A stretch of 11,168 nucleotides of DNA from NCBI GenBank assembly GCA_905213725.1, contig CAJMJM010000059.1:1-11168 (forward strand), given 5' to 3'. Below are positions 5,546 to 11,168 of this stretch, one piece after another; positions within the stretch are counted from its first letter, which is position 1, and every line of letters begins with the position of its first letter. The notes under the pieces were generated by a model. That model made no database searches. It was given only the letters and a program-made list of their open reading frames with translations, and was not told the origin of the DNA. The translations under genes and the position numbers were made by a program. The DNA comes from Collinsella aerofaciens. GTDB taxonomy: Bacteria; Actinomycetota; Coriobacteriia; Coriobacteriales; Coriobacteriaceae.

Positions 5546-7615
5546 ATGTCTTCCCAGATGACGGTTATTATCGCCGGTATCGTGCTGGTTGTGGCCATCG
5601 TGGTCGCGCTGGTCATCATGCGTCGAGGCGATTCCCGTTTTACCTACGATACACAGCATGGAACGGCCCCGCGCGCCACCGAGGGCGAGGGCAATACCGC
5701 GGCGACCGCCTTTAAGGGCCGCTTTTCCATCCTCACCACGGGTGTGGGCGCGATGTTTGCGGCACTTGCCGTCAAGCTGTGGGGCATGCAGATGGTCTCG
5801 TCGGACTATTACGAGAAGCAGGCCAATAGTAATCAGACTCGCACCGTTACCACACCCGCTGTGCGCGGCCGCATCCTCGACCGCAATGGCGTGGCGCTTG
5901 TCCAGAACCGTCCCTCACTTGCTGTCGTGGCCTACCGCGACCTTGCCGAGGATGAGGTTCTGGTTCGCCATCTTGCCAACGTGCTTGGAATGCCTTATGT
6001 GGCGGTCCTTCGCAATATTCAGGACAATACAGAGGGCGCTCAGAGCCTGCATACCATCGCGACGGACGTCCGTCGCTCCACGGTTGCCTATATCAAGGAA
6101 CACGCCGGCGAGTTCCCGGGCGTCAAGATTGCCGAGCGTACCGAGCGCCAGTATCCATACGGCGAGACGGCATGCCATATCTTGGGCTATACCGGCACCA
6201 TTACCTCCGAGCAGCTCGAGGCCCAGAATAAGAAAACCTCTGGCGATGATGATGCTTCTGCTGGCAAGATTACGTACCAGTCGGGCGATATCGTGGGCCA
6301 GGCGGGCGTTGAGAGCTACTACGAAAACCTGCTGCAGGGTATTCGTGGCGAGCAGACCGTCAAGGTCGATGCCTCGGGCAATGTGACCGGTCAGGCCGGC
6401 GCCGTGCCCGCGAAGGCCGGCTCCGACATTAAGCTCACGCTCGACCTTAAGATCCAACAGGCCTGTGAGACGGCGCTGGCGAGCGCTATCGAGCTTGCCA
6501 AGACCACTGGCTACAGCAATGCCGGCAACGGCGCTGTGGTGTGTCTCGATCCCAACAATGGCGAGATCCTGGGCATGGCGAGCCAGCCCAAGTTCGATCC
6601 GTCCGTCTTTATCGGCGGCGTCTCAAATGACGTGTGGACCGAGCTCAATGATGACAAGGGTTCGCACCCGCTGCTCAACCGCGCCATTAGCGGACAGTAC
6701 ATGTCGGCCTCGACCATCAAGCCGCTCTCGGCACTGGCCGGTCTTGAGTTTGGAACCTACACTTCAACGCAGACAACCAACTGCACGGGTTATTGGACGG
6801 GTCTGGGCAAGGCTTGGGGCAAGCGCTGCTGGCTGACGTCTGGCCACGGCACCATGACGCTGCAGTCGGGTATCGCCAACTCGTGCGACCCCGTCTTCTA
6901 CGACATGGGTAAGGCGTTCTTTTATGACGAGCAACATCCCGAGGGCCTGCAGGAGGTCTTTCGTCGCTGGGGCCTAGGCAAGACCTGCGGTATCGATCTG
7001 CCGAGTGAGGGCGCGGGTCGTATTCCCGATGCCGAGTGGAAAGAGTCATACTTCACCGACGCCTCTGCCGAGGACCGCAAGTGGAATGCCGGCGATATGA
7101 CCAACATTGCTATCGGCCAGGGCGACATCCTGGTGACGCCCCTGCAGATGGCGTGCGCCTATATGGGTCTTGCCAACGGCGGCAAACAGTACGTGCCTCA
7201 CGTATTTTTGTCTGCCGTGTCGCGCGATGGCGACGGCGATGCCTATAAGTACAATGGCAAGGGCAAGAAGAAGCGCCTGGAGGCCAAGATCAACAGCGAT
7301 TCGGATTTGGCTCTTGTTCGCAACGGCATGCACGACGTGATTTACACGGCATCGACGTCCCTGGCGGCGCACTTTGGCACCCTGACGCCGCAGGTATACG
7401 GCAAGTCGGGCACGGGCGAGAAAAGTGGCGAGGACGAATACGCGTGGTTCTGCGCCTATGCACCGGCCGATGATCCCAAGTATGTCATCGCTACCGTCCT
7501 GGAGCAGGGCGGCGGTGGCTCAGATACCGCGATGCATGTCGTGCGCGACGTGCTCGGCGTGATTTATGACGAGCCCGATACCTCTTCGGCCTCGGGCGAT
7601 TCTTCGGTTCGATAG
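5546..7615 (+). CDS. mrdA: Penicillin-binding protein 2, elongation-specific peptidoglycan transpeptidase
   Basis: This class B penicillin-binding protein cross-links new glycan strands made by RodA. Its 689 residues contain a pedestal region with RGRILDRNGVALVQNRPS (107-124) and RQYPYGETACHILGYTG (201-217), then the transpeptidase domain from about 325. The active-site tetrad STIK gives nucleophile Ser389 and Lys392. The second motif is SCD (446-448), with Asp where many PBPs have Asn; as I recall, elongation-type PBP2s such as that of E. coli also have SxD. The third motif is KSGT (620-623). Two hydrophobic segments precede the pedestal, at 6-25 and about 60-82; the second aligns with the normal PBP2 anchor and the first is extra. 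The ATG at 5546 is fixed by GGGGAGG (5532-5538) seven bases upstream. rodA starts nine bases after the stop, as is usual for this pair. Confidence 0.96.
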   Translation: MSSQMTVIIAGIVLVVAIVVALVIMRRGDSRFTYDTQHGTAPRATEGEGNTAATAFKGRFSILTTGVGAMFAALAVKLWGMQMVSSDYYEKQANSNQTRTVTTPAVRGRILDRNGVALVQNRPSLAVVAYRDLAEDEVLVRHLANVLGMPYVAVLRNIQDNTEGAQSLHTIATDVRRSTVAYIKEHAGEFPGVKIAERTERQYPYGETACHILGYTGTITSEQLEAQNKKTSGDDDASAGKITYQSGDIVGQAGVESYYENLLQGIRGEQTVKVDASGNVTGQAGAVPAKAGSDIKLTLDLKIQQACETALASAIELAKTTGYSNAGNGAVVCLDPNNGEILGMASQPKFDPSVFIGGVSNDVWTELNDDKGSHPLLNRAISGQYMSASTIKPLSALAGLEFGTYTSTQTTNCTGYWTGLGKAWGKRCWLTSGHGTMTLQSGIANSCDPVFYDMGKAFFYDEQHPEGLQEVFRRWGLGKTCGIDLPSEGAGRIPDAEWKESYFTDASAEDRKWNAGDMTNIAIGQGDILVTPLQMACAYMGLANGGKQYVPHVFLSAVSRDGDGDAYKYNGKGKKKRLEAKINSDSDLALVRNGMHDVIYTASTSLAAHFGTLTPQVYGKSGTGEKSGEDEYAWFCAYAPADDPKYVIATVLEQGGGGSDTAMHVVRDVLGVIYDEPDTSSASGDSSVR

Positions 7616-7624
7616 GAGGTTGAG

Positions 7625-8851
7625 ATGGATTTTTCTCCGGCGGATCTGTTCCGTTCAACCAAGACCGGCTCTCGCAGCAGCCTGGACCGCGTCAACAAGC
7701 AACTTTCGGCCTCGCGCGGCACGTTTCGCCAAAAGGTGCATATCGGTGTGCTCGTGGCTACTGTGGCGCTCGTCGCCTACGGTGCCATCATTATCTGGTC
7801 GGCTTCGCAGTTTAAGGCCGATGCTTCGTTCTCGCGCCATTTGCTGGGAATTGGCATCGGAGCGGTGCTGGCGGTGCTCGTCTGGCGAACCGACCTGCGC
7901 GGTATTTCCAATTTCTCGACGGCGTTGCTCGTCATCGACCTGATCGTGATCTTCTCGCCCAAGATTCCGGGTCTGTCCTATACGGGCGGTCTGGGCATGA
8001 CGGGCTGGATCAAGATTCCCGGTATCGGCTTGACGTTCCAGCCGGTTGAGCTTGCCAAGCTCATCACCATCTTCTTTATTGCTACGCTTGGCTCGCAGTA
8101 TAACGGTCGCATCGATACCGTTCGCGACTACGTCAAGCTCTGCGGCATGCTGTCCATTCCGTTTTTGGCCGTCGTTGCCATGGGTGACCTGGGCTCGGGC
8201 CTGGTCGTGCTGGTTTCGGGCGCCATCGTCATCTGCATGAGCGGTGCACGCCGCGAATGGGTGCTGTCGACCCTGGCCCTGCTCGTGGGCCTGGTGGCCC
8301 TCGTCCTGGCGCTTGATTCGGTCTTTGATTCGTTGCTCGGCCACGATGTGCTCATCAAGCAGTATCAGATGAACCGTCTGACGGTCTTTATCGACCCCGA
8401 TAATGCCGATTCGGACGATGCCTACAACCTGCAGCAGTCGCTTATCGCCGTTGGCTCGGGCGGCTTCTTTGGTAAGGGCCTGGGGCATGCGACGCAGTCG
8501 GCCGGCGGCTTTCTGCCTGAGTTCCACACCGACTTCGTCTTCGCCTTCCTGTCCGAGACCTTTGGCTTTTGCGGTTCCTTTTTGCTCCTGTGCCTCTACG
8601 TGCTGCTGATCTTTTCGACGATTCGCGTCGCCTTTAAGTGCGAGTCGCTGTTTTTGCGTCTTTCGTGTGTGGGCATCGTTGGCATGTGGGCGTTCCAGAC
8701 TTTCGAAAACATCGGCATGTGCATCGGCATGATGCCGATTACCGGTATTCCGCTACCGTTTATTAGCTTCGGTTCGTCTTCGATGATGATTCAGCTGCTG
8801 ACGGTGGGTATCGTACAATCCATATGGCGGCATCGTTCGGGCGCCGCGTAA
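7625..8851 (+). CDS. rodA: RodA, SEDS-family peptidoglycan glycosyltransferase
   Basis: RodA polymerises lipid II into glycan strands during elongation, in complex with PBP2. The 408-residue protein has a basic cytoplasmic N-terminal extension (about 1-37) and around ten membrane segments. SEDS hallmarks are GWIKIPGIGLTFQPVELAKL (127-146), GDLGSGLV (187-194), QSLIAVGSGGFFGKGLGH (271-288), LPEFHTDFVFAF (297-308) and the C-terminal GIPLPFISFGSSSM (374-387). The segment equivalent to the DPxGxGY loop, where the essential Asp of SEDS enzymes lies, reads FIDPDNADSDDAY (255-267) and is divergent. By hand alignment Ala261 falls at the catalytic Asp column, with Asp262 next to it. The ATG at 7625 follows AGGAGG (7614-7619) by five bases. 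RodA is preferred over FtsW because of the mre/mrdA context. Confidence 0.95.
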   Translation: MDFSPADLFRSTKTGSRSSLDRVNKQLSASRGTFRQKVHIGVLVATVALVAYGAIIIWSASQFKADASFSRHLLGIGIGAVLAVLVWRTDLRGISNFSTALLVIDLIVIFSPKIPGLSYTGGLGMTGWIKIPGIGLTFQPVELAKLITIFFIATLGSQYNGRIDTVRDYVKLCGMLSIPFLAVVAMGDLGSGLVVLVSGAIVICMSGARREWVLSTLALLVGLVALVLALDSVFDSLLGHDVLIKQYQMNRLTVFIDPDNADSDDAYNLQQSLIAVGSGGFFGKGLGHATQSAGGFLPEFHTDFVFAFLSETFGFCGSFLLLCLYVLLIFSTIRVAFKCESLFLRLSCVGIVGMWAFQTFENIGMCIGMMPITGIPLPFISFGSSSMMIQLLTVGIVQSIWRHRSGAA

Positions 8852-8869
8852 CCGCTGGAGGGGTTTGCT

Positions 8870-9847
8870 ATGAAAATTCCCGTAGATAAGCTGACCCGCG
8901 CTTTTAAGATGGGCGCGTCCGTTAAGAAGGATTCCGATACGCCGGTGCGCGTCTCGGTCTATCTGGATTCGTCCGCCTCGCGCTTTCTGGCCGAGACGGT
9001 GCGTGACGCCTTTGTGCCGCAGACGACCTCGGGCATTGTGCGCGTCGAGCGTCTGGGGGAGGAGCGAATTGCTCCAAAGACCGATACCGATGTGGTGCTG
9101 GTGCTCTCGTGTGGTTCCGACCGCTTGGAGAGTGCCGTGCAGGAGCTCGTGATCGCCGGCGCGCCCGTGTGCGTGCTTGCCGAGTCTGCTGTGGAGGTGC
9201 CGTTTATCGAGGAGTCCACGCCCATGCTCGGCGTGGTAGCGGCAATCGATAAGACGTATCTGCTCGAGACGCTTGCCCGCTGGATTCTCGATCGCACCGA
9301 CAAGGAAAAGGCTTTTGCGGCGAACTTTGCCTTCATGCGCATCGCGGCGGCCAACCGTATCATCACCTCGTGCGCGCTCACCAATATGGCGACCGGTGCA
9401 CTGGTGTTTTTGCCGGGCGCCGATTATCCCGTTATGGCGCTGGCGCAGGTGGGCATGCTCTTTGAGCTCGCTGCCGTCTTTGGACGCGGCATTAAACCCG
9501 AGCGTGGCTACGAGGTCGCGGGCGTGCTTGCCGGCGGTCTTGTGATCCGCGCGGTCACCCGCGCGCTCGTCAAGCAGACGCCGCATATTGGGTTTGCCGT
9601 CAAGGCGCTCACTGCTGCCGCGGGCACCTATGGCATGGGCCGTGCGCTCGTTTCGCTCTACGAGCGCGATGTCGACTACAGCCGTGCCAATGAGGTGGTC
9701 ACTGCCACGTTTTCCCGCGTTCGCGATCTTGTGACCACGGTCGCGGGCGCTACCCGTCCTATGGCGTCCTACCAGGACGCATCAGCTCTCGCTGCTTTGG
9801 GGTTTTCCGTTGCGCGTTCCGTACCAAGATTGTTTTCATTTAATTGA
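8870..9847 (+). CDS. DUF697-like membrane protein, function unknown
   Basis: The 325-residue protein falls into two parts. Residues about 25-145 alternate hydrophobic strands and helices in a Rossmann-like pattern (VRVSVYLD at 26-33, DTDVVLVLSCG at 72-82, GAPVCVLAES at 97-106). No P-loop (GxxxxGK[ST]) or NKxD motif is visible. Residues about 155-265 resemble DUF697, the membrane-associated domain found in YcjF and certain GTPases. This part has a small hydrophobic helix (165-181), the GADYPVMALAQVGMLFEL segment (183-200), and further hydrophobic stretches near 215-229 and 240-262. A helical amphipathic tail follows. The ATG at 8870 lies six bases after GGAGGGG (8857-8863). It starts 18 bases after rodA, so it is very likely cotranscribed with the elongasome genes. 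The DUF697 match is from memory of the family pattern and is moderately secure; the biochemical role is unknown. Confidence 0.85.
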   Translation: MKIPVDKLTRAFKMGASVKKDSDTPVRVSVYLDSSASRFLAETVRDAFVPQTTSGIVRVERLGEERIAPKTDTDVVLVLSCGSDRLESAVQELVIAGAPVCVLAESAVEVPFIEESTPMLGVVAAIDKTYLLETLARWILDRTDKEKAFAANFAFMRIAAANRIITSCALTNMATGALVFLPGADYPVMALAQVGMLFELAAVFGRGIKPERGYEVAGVLAGGLVIRAVTRALVKQTPHIGFAVKALTAAAGTYGMGRALVSLYERDVDYSRANEVVTATFSRVRDLVTTVAGATRPMASYQDASALAALGFSVARSVPRLFSFN

Positions 9848-11168
9848 GCCGTTGCTCGCCAAGGTCGAGAAGCCGAGCCGCTATATCGATCACGAGTGGG
9901 GCACGCTTTCCAAGGCCGATGCCGACTACCGTTGCTGCCTGATCTACCCGGATGTGTACGAGGTTGGTCTGCCCAACCAGGGCATCGCCATCCTCTACAA
10001 CATCCTTAACCAGGCCGAGGGCATCTCCTGCGAGCGCGGCTATGTGCCGTGGCCCGATATGGGCGACGCCATGCGCGAGGCGGGTATTCCGCTGCTATCG
10101 CTCGAGGGCGCAGCGCCGGTCGCTTCGTTTGATATCGTCGGTCTGCATGTGCCGCACGAGATGGCGGTGACGAACTTCCTCGAGGCACTCGACCTCGCTG
10201 GCATTCCGCTGTTAGCGGCCGACCGCACCGAGGACGACCCCATTATCATCGCCGGCGGTCCCTCGGTGTACACCCCCGAGCCGTACGCGGCCTTCTTCGA
10301 TGCCATCCTCATCGGTGAGGGCGAGGAATCGCTGCTCGAGACCTGCCAGCTGCATCGCCGCCTGCGTGACGAAGGGGTCCCGCGCGCGCAGATTGTCGAG
10401 CAGCTTGCATCCATTGCCGGCAACTACGTGCCGTCGCTCTATGAGGTTCGTCATGACGAGCCCTGCTCGCCGCATGGCTACACCGTGCCACGTGAGGGCA
10501 AGGATGCGCCGACCGTGGTCTACAAGCGCGTCGTCGAGGATTTCGGCGCCACGAATCCGCTGTCGCAGTCGTGCGTGCCCTATGCGCAGCTGGTTCACGA
10601 CCGCCTGTCTATCGAGATCCTGCGCGGCTGCGCCCGCGGCTGTCGTTTTTGCCAGGCCGGCATGACGTATCGCCCGGTGCGCGAGCGCTCGGCCGACCAG
10701 ATCGTCTCGTCGGTGATTCAGGGCCTGGAAAAGACTGGCTATGACGAGGTGTCGCTGACCTCGCTCTCCACGACCGACCACTCCTGCATTCGCGACGTGC
10801 TCGGCAGGCTCAACCGTCGCCTGGAGGATACGGGTATTCGCGTGTCTATTCCGTCGCAGCGCCTGGATTCGTTTGGCGTGGATATGGCCGAGTCGGTCGC
10901 CGGCGAAAAGAAGGGCGGACTAACGTTCGCGCCCGAGGCCGGCAGCCAGCGCATGCGCGACATCATTAACAAGAACGTGACCGAGGAGGACCTGGACCGT
11001 GCGGCCAAGGCGGCCTTCGAGGCCGGTTGGAACCGCATGAAGCTCTACTTTATGATGGGCCTTCCCGGCGAGCGCGATGAGGACATCGTGGCCATCGCCA
11101 ATCTGGCCGATCACGTGCTGGAGCTCGGTCGTTCCGTGGTGCCCAAGGCTCGTCGCGGCTCGATTTCG
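9810..11168 (+). CDS. B12-binding-domain radical SAM protein, TIGR03960-like (3' end outside window)
   Basis: The frame is open from 9810 to the right edge (453 codons). Residues about 30-195 form a Rossmann-like domain of the B12-binding type, with YPDVYEVGLPNQG, FDIVGLHVPHEM and IIIAGGPSVYTPEPYAAF, but no DxHxxG cobalamin-ligand motif is visible. The radical SAM core begins with GCARGCRFC, whose Cys274, Cys278 and Cys281 would hold the [4Fe-4S] cluster. It continues with the conserved TFAPEAGSQRMRDIINKN and YFMMGLPGE stretches. The pattern fits the uncharacterised family found fused to, or next to, TIGR03936/DUF2344 and RNase G genes. Its substrate is unknown. The start is uncertain. TTG at 9810 has GGGG seven bases upstream, keeps the conserved CFHLIEPLLAKVEKPSRY stretch, and overlaps the previous gene by 38 bases. 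TTG at 9852 would remove part of that stretch. Confidence 0.9.
   Translation, partial: MRVPYQDCFHLIEPLLAKVEKPSRYIDHEWGTLSKADADYRCCLIYPDVYEVGLPNQGIAILYNILNQAEGISCERGYVPWPDMGDAMREAGIPLLSLEGAAPVASFDIVGLHVPHEMAVTNFLEALDLAGIPLLAADRTEDDPIIIAGGPSVYTPEPYAAFFDAILIGEGEESLLETCQLHRRLRDEGVPRAQIVEQLASIAGNYVPSLYEVRHDEPCSPHGYTVPREGKDAPTVVYKRVVEDFGATNPLSQSCVPYAQLVHDRLSIEILRGCARGCRFCQAGMTYRPVRERSADQIVSSVIQGLEKTGYDEVSLTSLSTTDHSCIRDVLGRLNRRLEDTGIRVSIPSQRLDSFGVDMAESVAGEKKGGLTFAPEAGSQRMRDIINKNVTEEDLDRAAKAAFEAGWNRMKLYFMMGLPGERDEDIVAIANLADHVLELGRSVVPKARRGSIS

Noticed and set aside
6881..6889. SCD in place of SxN as the second active-site motif of PBP2, considered as a sign of inactivity
   Set aside because: To my knowledge elongation-type PBP2s often have Asp at this position (for example SAD in E. 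coli). STIK and KSGT are intact, so the enzyme is expected to be active.
7655..8527. 290-codon open frame on the minus strand opposite rodA
   Set aside because: Its translation is hydrophilic, rich in Arg, Gln and His, and without motifs, while the + strand has the SEDS hallmarks.
8753..9586. 277-codon open frame on the minus strand across rodA and the DUF697-like gene
   Set aside because: It spans two real + strand genes, is His/Arg rich and shows no domain or ribosome-binding site.

Overview
The window reads as a high-GC bacterial chromosome carrying the cell-elongation (elongasome) locus. Protein sequences, gene order and frequent TTG starts fit an anaerobic actinobacterium of the class Coriobacteriia, most likely Collinsella or a close relative. 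That assignment comes from recognition of the sequences, not from a search. All genes lie on the + strand and coding density is very high; no gene-free stretch exceeds 115 bases. I see no rRNA, tRNA, CRISPR, insertion sequence or sign of recent transfer.

Layout: (1) 6-809 is an unrecognised single-pass membrane protein whose true start may lie upstream of the window. (2) A 107-base gap with a good sigma70-type promoter leads into a cyclophilin-type peptidyl-prolyl isomerase (917-1459). It is followed 11 bases later by a TPR protein with one membrane segment (1471-2775). (3) A 115-base gap holds a strong 14-bp hairpin and a candidate -10 box. (4) mreB, mreC, mreD, the elongation transpeptidase PBP2 (mrdA) and rodA follow with gaps of 5-21 bases, each with a clear Shine-Dalgarno sequence. 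(5) Still in the same run come a DUF697-like membrane protein (8870-9847) and, overlapping it, the start of a B12-binding-domain radical SAM protein (TIGR03960-like) that runs off the right edge.

How the genes work together: MreB filaments on the inner face of the membrane, with MreC and MreD, organise the glycan polymerase RodA and its partner transpeptidase PBP2 for lateral wall synthesis. The window therefore encodes the core rod-shape machine as one probable transcription unit. The poorly characterised genes at the edges (the TPR protein before mreB, the DUF697-like protein after rodA) are the parts with least known function. The DUF697-like protein shares the operon and may belong to envelope biology. 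The radical SAM gene marks a common transition, in many Gram-positive genomes, from the mre/rodA block to an RNase G/ribosomal protein L21-L27 block; those genes would lie beyond this window.

Unusual points are a second N-terminal membrane helix on PBP2, a divergent catalytic-loop motif in RodA, a 36-37-residue period in the TPR array, and an apparently nucleotide-site-less Rossmann-like domain on the DUF697 protein. I did not find clear evidence of a wholly new system.
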